Below, piece after piece: positions 26,351 through 37,836 of a stretch of 64,000 bases of DNA. Origin of the DNA: Trametes villosa. Its lineage: Eukaryota; Basidiomycota; Agaricomycetes; Polyporales; Polyporaceae. The stretch is from assembly GCA_002964805.2 (NCBI GenBank), contig PUDQ02000057.1, forward strand, positions 620,001 through 684,000, written 5' to 3'. The notes beneath the pieces are model-generated. The model was not told the origin of the DNA. It ran no database searches and saw only the letters and a program-made list of their open reading frames with translations. The stretch's first letter is position 1. Each line of letters begins with the position of its first letter. Made by a program: the position numbers and the translations under genes.

Positions 26351-27818
26351 ATGCACGTAACGGCAGCAACGGCGGCGGTTCTGTTTGCATCGACTCCCGC
26401 CCTTGCGGCATACAACCTGGTGAAGGAGTACTCGGGGACGGACTTCTTCTCCGGATGGGACTACTACGGCAACTACGACAATTTGACGAGCGGTACGCCC
26501 TTCCGTTTGCGACTCGCTTCCGCAGCCGCTCAGATCCCCCCAGGTGATGTCATATGGGTGGACCAGGCGAACGCAACGCAGTCGAAGCTTGCGTATGTGA
26601 ACGATGCAGGCCACGCGATCATCAAGGTGGACAACACCACGAATGTGCCGTACAACGAAAAGCGCGACACAGTACGTCATTCCTTCCAGCGATAGCCGCC
26701 GTGCTCATGCCTCGTGCAACCTATAGGTGCGGATCACGACCCAGGACTACTTCCCCATCGGCACGATTCTTGTGTTCGATGCTACCCATCTGCCGTACGG
26801 GTGCTCGGTGCGTACTTTCTAACACGATACTCCTCATGGGTCTCATACTCGTCGTAGGTATGGCCATCTTTCTGGACGAAGGGCCAAAACTGGCCCATTG
26901 GCGGCGAGATCGACGTCATCGAAGCGGTCAACCTCATGACCTACAACCAGATGGCGCTGCACACGCAAAACGGCTGCACGCAGCCTTCGTCTGTCACCCA
27001 GTCTGGTTCAACGGGCAACACCAACTGCTCGACGGACGCGGGATGCACCGTTGCGGAGAAGCAGGATAACAGCTTCGGCGAGTCGTTCGCGACCGCAGGT
27101 GGAGGCGTGTGGGCCACGCAGATCGACACTTCTGGCATCTAGTGAGTTTCAAATCAGCTCCACCGCAAGAGAGTTAGTTGCTGACCCCGCACGATAGCAT
27201 CTGGTTCTGGAGTGTGAGTATATGCGCCCGTTTGAGCGTATCTTGTCTAACAGACCGTGATCTTCTTTGCAGAGGAGCTCTGTTCCGTCGTCCGTGTCTA
27301 GTGCGACAGACTCGATCGACCCATCTTCCTGGGGCACCCCTTCGGCGTCGTACCCATCCTCGTCCTGCGACATCAGCGAGTTCTTCACGCCCCAGCAGCT
27401 CGTGCTCGACATCACCCTCTGCGGTAACTGGTACGCCGCACCTTCCTCCCGCATATACCCTTTCAACTAATCTCTCAATTATAGGGCCGGCCAATCATCC
27501 GTGTATTCCGCGACGTGCGGCGGGGACGGCACCGCGACGGCGTGCTACATCAACAACGTCATCAACAACGGCTCGAACTACGCGAACGCGTACTTCGAGA
27601 TCTCGTACATCAAGGCGTTCTCGAACAGCTCCGCGCTCGTCGCCACCGCCTCGGGGGGCTCCACCGTGCTGGTGTCGGCCACGGCCACGGCATCGGGCTC
27701 GTCGGCATCCAGCACGAGCTCAGGCTCGAACGGGAGCCCGTCGGAGGTCGGTGGGCGGGCGTATGTCGCGCTTGCGGGCGCGACTGTGCTGGCTGCGCTT
27801 TCGTGGGTCCTCTTGTGA
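26351..27818 (+). CDS. GH16 endo-beta-1,3(4)-glucanase, secreted and GPI-anchored
   Basis: This is a glycoside hydrolase of family 16 that cuts beta-1,3/1,4-glucans in the wall or substrate. A signal peptide (MHVTAATAAVLFASTPALA) precedes AYNLVKEYSGTDFFSGWDYY. The catalytic motif GEIDVIEAVN (E-x-D-x-x-E, nucleophile and acid/base Glu) lies in the middle. TQDYFPIGTILVFDATHLPYG and FWTKGQNWPIG come before it, and DISEFFTPQQLVLDITLCGNWAG after. A Ser/Thr-rich stalk and a hydrophobic end (YVALAGATVLAALSWVLL) form a GPI signal. Six introns of about 50-60 nt are needed, one leaving a very short exon around YIWFWS (about 27199-27212). The length matches the laminarinase-type subfamily. Confidence is high. 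Confidence 0.92.
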
Positions 27819-27988
27819 TCTGGTTCATGATTAGACGACCTCGATACGACTACGGACTACTAGCGACGCGTATAGAGACCACACGGACTATTATGTATCG
27901 TTACATGTAGCATTCAACGAGTACTGGTGCTTGCCTCTCGGCATTTGCCCCCGATCAACCCTAAGATGAGGAGTACTGGTGCAAACAA

Positions 27989-28062
27989 GGGCATGTGGTG
28001 TAGTTGGTTATCACGCTCGCTTAGCATGCGAGAGGGGTCCGGTTCAATCCCGGACATGTCCA
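27989..28062 (+). tRNA. tRNA-Ala(AGC), copy 3
   Basis: The 74 nt are identical to the copies at 3724 and 9660. A TTTTT stop follows directly at 28063-28067. Confidence 0.97.
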
Positions 28063-28222
28063 TTTTTGGCCGCCCGCCGTCCTACTTTGGACATGATCGG
28101 CGGGCGATCGAGCAGAATTCAGTGGGTTTACTGCACCTCGTACATCCCGCCCTCATCGTCCGAACCCTCTTTCGCTCTTCGTCCTTTGTTACTATCTGGT
28201 CTGCATAGCTCAGGGCTCCAGC

Positions 28223-29685
28223 ATGTCGACAACGACTTCGCCCGCCGAGGAGGAGCTCAAAACCGCGCTCGTTGAGCTCAAAACTGCGAACCCAGCTCTG
28301 GGTATCACCAAAATCCACGCCCTTCTGCTCGCTGCACACCCCGAGTGGACGGTGAGCGAGAAGCGCACACGCAAGGTCCTCCAAAGCGAAAACCTAGTGC
28401 TCGGCACTCAAACCACATCCACGAAGTTCTACCCGACGTCTAAGGTGATCGAGGGCCTGGACGTCTCGAAGTGGACGACGAAGGCGGAGGTGAAGTACTT
28501 CAGCAAGCTCAAGGGCAAGGGCCTCGTCGCGAAGGAGCCACTCGCGCTGGGCGAGACGATCTGGAAGGAGGACCCCTTCGCGCTCGCGCCAGAATGGTGA
28601 GTCCCACCCCGCCGCAGCCACGCCCGCGCCCGCGCCGAATGCCTGACGACCGCGCAGGAACCTGTACGACCTGCAGATGTCCTCGCACGCGTGCGGGTAC
28701 TGCTCGAGCCCGCTCACGACGTCGCCGTTGATCGTGCCGTGCGCGGCATCGACGTCCTCGACGCCCTGCCCGGTGCGCTTCTGCAGCCGCCTGTGCCTGT
28801 CGCGCTCGGGCAGGACGCATCCGCTGCTGTGCGCGTCGCGGAACCCCGCGTCGGCGAAGCTGCTGCACTTTGCGAGGCGGCACCAGTGGATGGCGCTGCA
28901 TGCGCTCGCGCAGTGTACGGCGCGCGTGCTGCTCACGTACGAGCAGGACGCGAAGGCGTTTGAGGAGGACTGGGAGGTCGTGCGCTCGTTGGCGCAGCTG
29001 GGCATGGAGGAGCGCGCGAAGGGTGGCTGGTACGTTGAGCTTCTGGTGGCATCCTCGCATCGCGCTGATTGTATACAGGCTGAATGGAGAGCCAGACAGA
29101 GCGATGTGGAAGGAGGCACACAAATTCTACATGCAGGCATTCCAAGAGCCATCGACGGATGCCGAGAAAAAGCGGCTAGCGAAGCTGCTCAAAAAGCCCG
29201 TGCGGCAAGACGTCGCCGACACGCTCTTCGGCTACGACGCGTTTCTGCGCGGACTCGGACGAATGAGCCTCAGTGAGTGGCCAGCTCCGACCAACCAGCG
29301 CATACAGTCACTTACGGGACCCGCTCTGCCAGACCTCGAGGCGCACGGCGGACTCTACGTGCTGCACTCCCATCTGAACCATTCATGCACGCCCAACGTC
29401 TCTGTGCGACACCTTGACCAGCGCACAGCGCTCTCACGCATCACTGTCATCGCGCGTCGCGACATCGCCCCAGGAGAGGAGCTCTTCATCACCTATGTCA
29501 ACCCGGACCTGCCCCTGGAGCAGCGACGGAGGCAGCTCATGGAGTGGGGCTTCGGGAAGTGCGAGTGCGAGCGATGTGTCACGGAGGAACGCGAGCGGAA
29601 GGCTACCGGCGCCGTAGACGGCGCGCAGACGGAGGATACGGCGGATCTGGAGGCAGAGCTGAAGGCAGGCCTGGGCGTCATGTGA
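28223..29685 (+). CDS. set5: Set5-like SET/MYND-type protein lysine methyltransferase
   Basis: The N-terminal module LKTANPALGITKIHALLLAA followed by HPEWTVSEKRTRKVL is characteristic of the Set5 family, which in yeast methylates histone H4. The SET domain starts with KGKGLVAKEPLALGETIWKE. It is interrupted by a Cys-rich zinc region (ACGYCSSPL, CPVRFCSRLC) and resumes with LHSHLNHSCTPNVSVRH, where Asn-His-Ser-Cys contributes to the SAM pocket. The GEELFITY strand and a post-SET Cys cluster (CECERC) follow. The start MSTTTSPAEEEL is the first Met of the frame. Three introns are seen, near 28599, 29029 and 29272. About 450 residues is normal for the family. The gene converges on the ALKBH6-like gene. 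Confidence 0.9.
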
Positions 29686-29883
29686 GCAGAGGAAGAGGCA
29701 AACAAAACATGTGTACCACTATTGGATATGCGAGACGTCCAACACAACCCATCCTTGACCTTCCTGCAGTGTGCCGTCGGTGGACATGTTGCCACGAGCA
29801 GGACGCTGCTAGAAGTACATATTTTGTCTGCGCGGGATTCCCTACTGAACTTGGTTGGGGCTAGCTAATCCATGCGACAGCCA

Positions 29884-31080
29884 TCATGCCTGGCCTCTCA
29901 GCTTCTTGAACAGCGCGCCGCCTCCAGCAGCCACCTTCTCCACATCCCGACACGTCAAGCTATACCGCATCCCCCTCTCCAACAGCCCCCCACTCGCCAC
30001 CGCCGCCTTCTCCGCCTCCCCGCGCAGCATGTCAAAGTTCGCGATGCGCTCGCGCGGCGGCCGCCCGTCCTCCACGAACTTATCCTCCAGCAGCTCGTCG
30101 ATCCCATGCAGGTGTGCGGTGTACAGCGACGCGGTGGTGATCACGAGGCTGCGTGGCTCGAGGAGCAGCGAGAGCACGGGGGCGGGGTCGATGGGCTTGC
30201 CGCTCCCGGAGGCCTGCACGGGGCCGGTGGCGGTTGTTGTGCCAGCGGACTGGTCGGCTGGGGCGGGCGGGGAGGCGTCGTCGTCGGTCCTGTACTTGTA
30301 GTAGTGGAAGACTGTGTGCGAGCCGAGGGAGAGAGTTGCGACGACGGGGTGGTAGGCCGGTCCGTCTTCGTGAGGCTATGTACGGTTTAATCCGCGTGAA
30401 TCTGGAGAACTAGGTGAAGGTAGGACCAGACCTTACCATGATGCCTTGACCAGGCGCGTACTGATGTACATGTTAGAATGTTATTCGAAGGACAGGGGCA
30501 GGGGTGCAAACTTCATTCATGATGATGTGATTTGGCTGGCCGTGCGCAGAGTGCTGGAAGACTCCCGTTTCTCGAATGCGACCGATGATGTCTGGGCTAA
30601 CGCAGACTTATCATATCTCTCTCGAAGCCGGAAGCTAGCACACATACTACTGGTTGACAAATGAAGGCATATCCTGGGGTATCAGAGCTTTCTTGGCTGT
30701 CAGATCGCCGCCTAGAGGAGGCAACGATGCTTAGCATCTATGTCATCGTTTCGCTCTGGCGGAGGATAACTTACCCCATATTTGTAACCTGTGGAGGATT
30801 ATATGTGAGCTAAGAGGTTGCTTTCTGGATTCATCGGCACAGTGCGTTCTTGCCTGCGATTCGCGAGGCGTTTCCACCATGGTTGTGGTGCTTCATGGAT
30901 CTAGAATGGTACCGATATCCGAGAATCCTCGTGGTGAGTCGAGCGCCAGTCCCCTGCGATATTCCCCGGACCTACCTTGCGAATGAGGAACTCTTCCTCC
31001 TCTTCAGTCACAAACTCGGGGATGTAGTACGTGTTTGACGTCCCGGGGACCAAGTACTCCTCGATGTTGATCGTGGTCAT
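29884..31080 (-). CDS. ALKBH6-like Fe(II)/2-oxoglutarate dioxygenase
   Basis: This is an AlkB-family oxygenase, closest to animal and plant ALKBH6. In order the spliced protein has IEEYLVPGTSNTYYIPEFVT, EAPQPWWKRLANRRLQIWGG, QDMPSFVNHPDIIGRI, NEYAPGQGIM, the iron-binding PHEDGPAY (His-x-Asp), VATLSLGSHTVFHYY, LLLEPRSLVITTASLY, LHGI and RYSLTCRDV, whose Arg should hold 2-oxoglutarate. The protein ends KKLRGQA. Two splice features are unusual. One intron has a GC donor (30853-30852). It precedes a 14-nt exon (30788-30775) that completes RLQIWG. Six or seven introns are needed in all. The family's substrate is not established. A Pro/Ala/Thr-rich insert follows the FHYYKYRT strand. Confidence 0.88.
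30775..30788 (-). other. 14-nt micro-exon after a GC-AG intron in the ALKBH6-like gene
   Basis: The minus strand reads CACAG then GTTACAAATATGGG then GTAAG. Joined to the previous exon, which ends in ...CGCAG, it gives NRRLQIWG. That motif is conserved in ALKBH6 proteins, so the small exon and the GC donor upstream (30853-30852) are supported by homology. Confidence 0.8.
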
Positions 31081-31298
31081 CGTTCAAGCTAAGTTGTGGC
31101 CACACAGCCACCGAGGTACGGAAGGATCAAGGAAGTCAAAGCGCCTACGGCGATCACACGCGAGGATGGTGTAGTTGGTCGAGTAGATCTATTGGACATA
31201 TTATACTGTTACACACATGTACGAAAGCAATGAGAAGTTCACGAGAGACCCAGATACAATGTCTGTAGTAGTAGCACAATGAAAACCGTGAAGTTCGT

Positions 31299-33815
31299 CT
31301 AGGCGGCATCGACGTCCGACCACTCGCTGTCACTCTTCGCCTCTGCCTCCTCCTTGCTAATCACCTCCAGCTCATCCGCGTCGTCCTCTACCCGCGTCTG
31401 GTGTTGCTTCCGCTTTGGCGCGTCGGCGAGGGGCGTCGAGGAGAGCAGAAACGTCTCTGAGGCGGAAGACGGCGTGCGCGTCATGGGCTCGGGGGTGGCG
31501 TCAGAGGGCGAAAAAGGGGTGGAATCGGCAGTGACGAAGGTTGCTTCGGAAGTGGAGGAGGTCTCGCGGGTGATCGCTTCGGGTGTAGGGACAGAGGTAG
31601 GGGGGAAGGTGGAAGGAGCGGTGGTGATGGTCGCGTCAGATGGTTCCGAAGGTGAGGCGGGAGGGATGGACTCGGGAGCTTCGTTCGTCTGGGAGGCCTC
31701 TTCTGCTTCGTCAGCCAGAGACTCCACGGTTGCCGCTTCGGGCGTGGCAGAAGGCTCGCTGACGGTGGCGTCAGTGGGAGTCGCAGGGGAGGTGACATCC
31801 ACGAGTTCGACGCTGACGGTATCAGCCTCTGGCGCATCGACGACGTCGGCAGAGGCAGCAGAAGGTGCAGAGTCGACTAGCGAGGTGGGCTCGGAGTTCG
31901 ATGATGGGGTTTCGACATTCGCGGGTTCCTCAGAGACGGTATCGACGGTAGGGGTAGCGGAGTAGTCAGAGGTGAGGGGGTTGGGAATGACGTCGGTCGG
32001 GGCGATGGTCGCGGTGTCCTCAGGCTTGGGGGTATCGACAAGAGCCACTGAAACGGTATCGGCCTCGGGGACCTCGCTGGCGACCTCAGGAGCAGGCGTC
32101 ACCTCGACACGCGCCTCGGGCTTCACGCCCTCCCTAACCGTCACATCGTCATCCTCCTCCACATCAGAAGGAGCAGGGGACGAAGCAGCGCTCCGGCGCC
32201 GCTCCCTGCTCCGCTCACGCTCGCGCTCACGGCTCTCCTCGACCCGGCGCTCGATCGCCTCGAGCGCGCGCTCGACCTCGCGCACGACCTCCTTGCGGCG
32301 CCCGCGCACGGCGAGGTCGCCGTTGCTCGCGACCGCGTCGAGCTGCGTGAGCAGCCCGTTCAGCGCGTGCTCGTACGTGTGCACCGGCGTGTTGTTCGCC
32401 GTGTACGCCAGCGCGCCCGGCTCGTCCGCCCCCTCGGTATCAGTGGCGGCAGGGTCGGAGGCGGAGTTGGAGGTAGGGTGGGATGGGGACTCGGAGGTGG
32501 GCGTGCCGGCGGGGTGGACGAAGTCAAGGTGGGCGGGGAACTCGAACGCGGCCTCGAGCTTGCGCAGCGCGTCCTCGACCGCGGTGATCTGCGCGAGCGA
32601 GAGCTTGCGCGCGCGGCGCGCGTGGTAGAACTTGAGCAGCTTCTCGGCGACGTGCGGCGGGAGCGCGCCCGAGCGGTGCAGGTCTGCGCCTTCAGTGGGG
32701 GTCGGCGTGGTGGGCTCGGGCGTAGCGGGCTTGGTCTCGGCAGCCGGAGTCGGAGTGGACGAGGAAGGAGCGGGGGAGGAGGACCTGGCGCGCGTGGGGG
32801 TGGAGGGGCCCGCGACGGGCTGCTCGGAGGCGCGCGGGTGGAAGACGTCGAAGATGTCGGAGTAGAGCTTGACGAGTGATTCCTGCACCTCCGGGTCGGT
32901 CTCGTTGCGCATGCGTGCCTCGAGCTCCTCCTTCAGGGTGGGGACGTGCTTGGGCTGCTGGGGAGCGGGAGTAGGAGCTGGGACCGGAGCGGGAACCTCG
33001 ACGGCCTTTCCCTTGCCCTTCACGTCCACAGGCTTGGGCTGCTCAGCCGGAGTAGGACGAGTGAGTTGGGAGAGGTAGCCTTGAAGAGCGGCGTAGAGCT
33101 CGTCTTCCGGGACATCGAGGGTATCACGACGAGCGGCCGCTGGCGCAGGGGCCTGAGGGCGGCGGGTAGGCACAGGCGCACATCGCACGTAGCTGGGGAC
33201 GCGAGACTGCAAGCGCAAGGTCAGGACCAATGGATGGTTGCGATGTGTATGAAGAAAACACACCTGCTGGACGGGAGCTGGAGCCTGAGAAGCGGTGGAG
33301 GCGAGACCGAAGAAGGCAAGGATGGCTTGCTCCTCCCTCGCCCGCTGAGCTTCTTGCTGAGCGCGCGCACGCTGCTCTGCCTCTTGGCGCTGGCGGGCCT
33401 CGGCGATAGCGTGGGCCCGCTGCGCCTCGCGTTGGCGCGTGACGAGAACACGACGGCGCTCCTCCTCGAGACGAACGCCATACGCGAGTTCCTCCATACC
33501 GAACGAAGACGCCCGGCGTGCAGGCGCGTAAGCTTGTGTGCGAACGGAGGTGGCGATGAGCCGCGACTGCTCGTGGTAGTAGTTGTCGAGCGCCGCTTGG
33601 CGGCGAGAGGCCTCCTGGATGTAGCGTTGGCGCTGCGCTTCCTCGCGCTGCTGCTGGACGGCCTGGAGGCGCGCCGTGGCCGCGGCGTACTCCTGGGCCG
33701 CGCGCTCGGCCGCAGCGTCGAAGTAGTCGAGGTCGGAGTAGACACTCAGAGGCGGCGCAGGCGCACGACGCGCGCAAGGGGAGTAGTGGGCTGGGACTGA
33801 TGTGAAGGCCAACAT
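31299..33815 (-). CDS. BAG-domain co-chaperone-like protein, large and disordered
   Basis: One long frame of about 820-838 residues. The N-terminal third is a charged coiled coil rich in Glu, Arg, Gln and Ala (residues about 30-170). The middle has KVDV-type Lys patches and HLDFV. A BAG-like three-helix region (THEYEHALNGLLTQLDAVAS-type stretch, then RRKEVVREVERALEAIERRV) lies around residue 450-530. BAG domains bind the Hsp70 ATPase domain and act as nucleotide exchange factors. The C-terminal third is a Ser/Thr/Pro/Glu-rich acidic tail with repeated VSVALVDT/VSVELVDV and TPE motifs, ending EWSDVDAA. An in-frame 57-nt intron (33263-33207) with good GT-AG ends is probably spliced, removing 19 residues after VQQ. 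The start MLAFTSVPAHYSPCARRAPA is the first Met of the frame. Confidence 0.8.
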   Translation of the reverse strand: MLAFTSVPAHYSPCARRAPAPPLSVYSDLDYFDAAAERAAQEYAAATARLQAVQQQREEAQRQRYIQEASRRQAALDNYYHEQSRLIATSVRTQAYAPARRASSFGMEELAYGVRLEEERRRVLVTRQREAQRAHAIAEARQRQEAEQRARAQQEAQRAREEQAILAFFGLASTASQAPAPVQQVCFLHTHRNHPLVLTLRLQSRVPSYVRCAPVPTRRPQAPAPAAARRDTLDVPEDELYAALQGYLSQLTRPTPAEQPKPVDVKGKGKAVEVPAPVPAPTPAPQQPKHVPTLKEELEARMRNETDPEVQESLVKLYSDIFDVFHPRASEQPVAGPSTPTRARSSSPAPSSSTPTPAAETKPATPEPTTPTPTEGADLHRSGALPPHVAEKLLKFYHARRARKLSLAQITAVEDALRKLEAAFEFPAHLDFVHPAGTPTSESPSHPTSNSASDPAATDTEGADEPGALAYTANNTPVHTYEHALNGLLTQLDAVASNGDLAVRGRRKEVVREVERALEAIERRVEESRERERERSRERRRSAASSPAPSDVEEDDDVTVREGVKPEARVEVTPAPEVASEVPEADTVSVALVDTPKPEDTATIAPTDVIPNPLTSDYSATPTVDTVSEEPANVETPSSNSEPTSLVDSAPSAASADVVDAPEADTVSVELVDVTSPATPTDATVSEPSATPEAATVESLADEAEEASQTNEAPESIPPASPSEPSDATITTAPSTFPPTSVPTPEAITRETSSTSEATFVTADSTPFSPSDATPEPMTRTPSSASETFLLSSTPLADAPKRKQHQTRVEDDADELEVISKEEAEAKSDSEWSDVDAA

Positions 33816-33882
33816 GGTGAAGGATGAGGGAAGTTGTGGTTGTGTGAGAGCTGTGGTGTTGTAAGAAGAGGCAAGTTACTTT

Positions 33883-33897
33883 GTCGGGAAACCCGAC
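33883..33897. promoter_or_regulatory. 15-bp palindrome in the BAG gene promoter
   Basis: GTCGGG-AAA-CCCGAC is a perfect inverted repeat, 68-82 bases upstream of the minus-strand start codon and just downstream of a TATA-like box. It could be an operator-like factor site. No known factor is assigned. Confidence 0.4.
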
Positions 33898-33901
33898 GCG
33901 A

Positions 33902-33909
33902 GCTCTTAT
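33902..33909 (-). promoter_or_regulatory. TATA box of the BAG-domain gene
   Basis: On the minus strand TATAAGAG lies about 90 bases before the start codon at 33815. Confidence 0.5.
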
Positions 33910-33989
33910 AGGAGTCGCTGCTGCGCTTGGTCAGCGCTGAGGACGACGCGTACACCGACGCGCGTCGTCCTCATCGCCTGACTCATTGA

Positions 33990-36790
33990 CCTCGGAGTAC
34001 GCAAGCATCGTCGAGCGAGTCGTGGAATGCGCTCGACCATCGCCATTCTGAGTAAGACCGCCGAAAGCGGAAGCGGCGCACTGCTCGGAGGCGCGGGAAA
34101 GCGCCAGAAAACGCGAGAACATATCCGGCACGTGATTCCCGCCCGCCATCCCGCCCGGCGCTTAGCGCCACCGCTCCCCGCGTCTCGATGGGAGTAGACC
34201 GTAGGAGCGCCACGATGTATACGCGTTGATTGCTCAGGCAACACTCGTCTTGTGGCGTCGAGAGAGGCTGGCATGGGTCGCCATCCCGGTTCAACGAGTA
34301 AATCAGGTCCTGAACGTGCAGCGCAGCTTCCTTGCGAGAGCACAACAAGCGGGCGCACGTACTCTGGAGCTTCACTGGTCCGGCAGGAACCGCCTCGGAG
34401 AGTACTCCCCCGACTTCACTCGCCACTTGCACCCCGGTGCAGGCGTTCCGGAAATAAGCGTCCGTCGACCTCGAGGCGAATGCATCAAGCGAGAGGAGGA
34501 AGGAGGAGGAGCGATTATCTGTCTGGCTCGCCGCCGCAGGCATTCCGTGTACAGCTTCAATTCAGTAGGTCATGGATTAGCCGATAGCTCGCCACCAGCG
34601 TTCACGTCACTTCACACCGCCGTGAGGGCAGGTTGTCTGAGGGTAGGGCTGGATTGGCCATATGCGGAAGGGGGAACACGGGTATCCCGGGCTTATCGCC
34701 TTCCACTTTGCGACCATCGCAACGAGTCAGACGTCCTTCTGCAAGCAGAATAAGTCAAACCTCAAGAGGCAGTCCGAAGACGTTCCATAGGACTACTCAC
34801 AGGCAGTGCACGAAGTCGCGCCACCGTGACCTCCGATGCGCAAATCCGGACGGACGACGATCTTTTGAGCACGGGTCCTGCTACCCGCTCTCCACGTTGG
34901 CGATGACAATAAAGCAAGTCCCAAAGGCTGATTAGAATCGCGTTTAGAAGGAGATTTTCTGAATGGCAACACAGCGTGAAGCGCCGGATTGTCGCGCCGG
35001 AGCATCGATGTCGAATCTGCACATCCTGTTCGGATCCTATGCGCATTTTGTAAACATTGCCCTTTTCCCGTAATCTCAGCAGAATCCGTGCATGCTATGG
35101 CGATGCTGAAGGGATTTCTCTTCAGGCTGGGTGTACGTCAGCACCAAACCGAGGTAAATAACGAACCCCACCTTGCTCCGCCCCACAATAACGTTGACTC
35201 TTTCCCCATTTCCCCCTGCCAACCTATCAACCTCGCACTCACCCCGTTTCCCGCACCTGTATATCGCACCGTCTCATCAGTATCAATCAGGATGGAGAAA
35301 AGGCGTGAGGACGACAGTGGCTGTAGCTCAGGGTTAAGCTCGCGAAGGTAAGCAAAGGTAAGCTCGCCGCTCGGCCATCGGGTGAGTGCAGTACCCAACA
35401 TATCGCGCGGCATCATTCACGCCCATGCTCACTTTACACGAACTACTCACTTCTGACATTACTATTAGCGGTCTTGCTCTTCCTGGGGTCTGGTCCCGGC
35501 GACTACTAGAGGACTCTCTTAGGCTGGCGACTACTTGCTCATATCTGGGAACTACCAGGCTGGCCGCCGGTGTCTAACTCTTGGCCACGGTAAGTTTGCT
35601 TCAGTTTCACGGGACGTTCTGCGCGTTTTCGGAACGGCAATAATATGTATGCTCATATATCTTGGTGCTTACAGGTACTCGTACGAGGGCCCGTGGGGTG
35701 CAACTGGAGGTGGGTATATGCTGTATCTCGAGGCGCCCACTGGAGGCCACTGCGCCTAGCGGCGGTGATGATCGTGACGACCATGATGTATATATTCGCC
35801 CCCTTCTGTCGTATATACATATAAATACACTCTCATATCTCCTGATGGCTATGGACTTGTACATATATCTTCCAAACACAAGGGAGGTCGGGATTGAATT
35901 ATTGGACGGGCAGCGGGCGTGCCCACAGGGCCGGGCCCTAGATGCTATGACCCAGGCATGTCGGGGGTATTTGCAAGGAATGTCACTGGAACCCCGCCGG
36001 AACGTGATGATCGCACTGCCATGCTATAACCATGGAAATCCGAGCAAAATGTTTACAGGATGGCACAAGGATCTCAAGATCCGACGCGGATGCGCCGTCC
36101 CCGGAATCCGGCGCTTCACGCTGTGCAAGCCTGAGGTAGCGAGCACAAGGAGAGAGGCGTCTTGAAACGGTCGGAGAGGTGAGAGGCGCGTCGCCTACAG
36201 GAACAAACACAGCCAAATACCTAGGCGCTGACGGGCGCTCTCATTCGAACCCAGCTCCGTTCCAACCTCCACAACACCATCGCCTCTCCCTGCGGCGCCC
36301 TCCCGAAATTCTGAGCTGTAGGTGTCTGATACATTTTGCAGTATACTCAGCGCTGAGACGAGGCGATGCGGACGACTTCTAGCAGGTGAGGCGCTGCTCC
36401 AGCCTCGAGGCTAGGACCCGGAGGCAATAGTGTCCAGAGGGTGGGAACAGGTGGGAACGCGCACGCCGGAATTTCTACTTGGCAGCTTCCGTCCTGTAAA
36501 GCCCCCGAACGCGGCGCCCTAGGACCGCGCGATATTTGGATTCCTGATTATCGCCCTTCCCATCGCGGGAGGCCCCCTCGCGGCTCTGTTGTCTTCCAGC
36601 CTCCGCGCCCCCAGGAAGCTCGTTTGGGGTCGCAACGCCTCACGATCGATGCGCCCAATTCGAGCTCAGCAACAAAAGGGACAGGCGGACGCCGCTGCAC
36701 GCCCCTCGCCGCCTTCCATAGAGAGGCGCGCCCTTGTTCTCGCCCCACGCGCGCGGGCGCTGCTCTCCTTCGGGCCAGGGTCGATCCTGG
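33990..36790. other. Long intergenic region, no supported gene
   Basis: Several open frames of 100-190 codons occur on both strands. None contains a recognisable domain, a signal peptide with a sensible continuation, or linked splice sites, and composition looks non-coding. The right end grades into the upstream flank of the RNA-repeat locus. Confidence 0.4.
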
Positions 36791-36802
36791 GGCCCGGCCG
36801 CG

Positions 36803-36809
36803 TATAAAA
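36803..36809 (+). promoter_or_regulatory. TATA box heading RNA-repeat unit A
   Basis: TATAAAA follows a GC-rich stretch. It is the first of three TATA-like boxes, each preceding a copy of the repeat arrangement. Confidence 0.5.
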
Positions 36810-37185
36810 GCCCGCGGGTCGACGCCCTCCCTTTCCTCAGCACCTCCACCAGCTCTCATCCCCCGAGTCATCCAAAGGCGTGCGCTGCAATCGCGGTGCA
36901 CGCAGCCCTCGAGTGGGATCGGCCAGTACGTTCTCTCCTCACCCTCTGGGCGACCTCATCGCTAACCTCTCGGGCCCTCGCGCCGTCATCTGCACAGCTC
37001 ACATCGATTGTAAGTAGCTCTCGCTTAACTCGCTCCTCATCTCGCTCACTGTGACTGCAGGTCGTGTCCAACGCGACGACCGATGGTGGCGGCCCGCACC
37101 TCAGCGGCGGGCAGCGCTGATCCCGACGCGAATGGTCAGTCTATTTCCTCTCTTCCTTCTCATTGTGGCGCTGACCTCCATCCAG

Positions 37186-37321
37186 TTGGTTCGCGTCGAA
37201 CATGGTTCGAATCCCCAACACGGGCCCGGGGACAGCTAAACGGCTGAACTCGGGCTACGGCGTGGGCCTCCTCGGGAGGTCCGCCGGGGACGCCACCTAG
37301 TCCGGGCCGCTTAAACCTGGG
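37186..37321 (+). repeat. Exon X, copy 1
   Basis: An acceptor (CTGACCTCCATCCAG) comes before TTGGTTCGCG and a donor (GTGCGT) follows. The exon contains GGTTCGAATCC, which resembles a tRNA T-arm or B-box, and a strong hairpin GGGCCTCC-TCG-GGAGGTCC inside GGCG...CGCC. The second copy is at 42105-42239 with the same splice edges. Confidence 0.6.
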
Positions 37322-37750
37322 GTGCGTCTCTTGCTACCTCGCGCTATATGCACGATGCTGACGTCGCGCTTTCTATCCAGCCCGCCGCCACCTGTACTGC
37401 CGCCACGGTATCGCACGGTGGCGCCACCTCACTCTCAACTTACGCCCTCCTTTACAGCTAACCGCCCTATGAACGCCACCATGACCGGCACGCGCATCCG
37501 CCACCGCGCATCATGCTAACTCTCCTCTACGCCGTCGCCACCACCGCCACACCACTATGCTTATCAGTATGTATGTCGGCCACCACGCCGCGATTGCACC
37601 GCATCAAGGGGCCGGAAAATGGTCGTCGCACGCGTGCACCACGTAGTGCACGGTGCGTCTCAAGTCGCCGGCGAAGACACAAGAGGCCGAGTAAATGGGC
37701 GTCGCGCGGCGCCACGATTGGCAGCCGCGCGTCTCAAGTCACCGGCCGAA

Positions 37751-37836
37751 GACCCCCGGGGATAGCGCAGGCCTCTTCGTGGCCCCCGGGACTAGTACCC
37801 GCCGCGCTTCGCCGCGGCGGGGAAGCCAACTGCGCT
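37751..37836 (+). repeat. Structured RNA module 1 (L type)
   Basis: CCCGGG can pair with CCCGGG across the GGCC...GGCC hairpin. AGCGCAG pairs with CTGCGCT at long range. P3 is CCCGCCGCG/CGCGGCGGG. The conserved linker is GGGGAAGCCAAC. Confidence 0.7.

Noticed and set aside
33983..34753. 186- and 175-codon frames on opposite strands upstream of the BAG gene
   Set aside because: No domain, no plausible splice partners, and mutual overlap suggest chance frames in GC-rich DNA.
35320..35360. tRNA-like start GGCTGTAGCTCAGGG near 35320
   Set aside because: No anticodon arm, T arm or matching acceptor follows.
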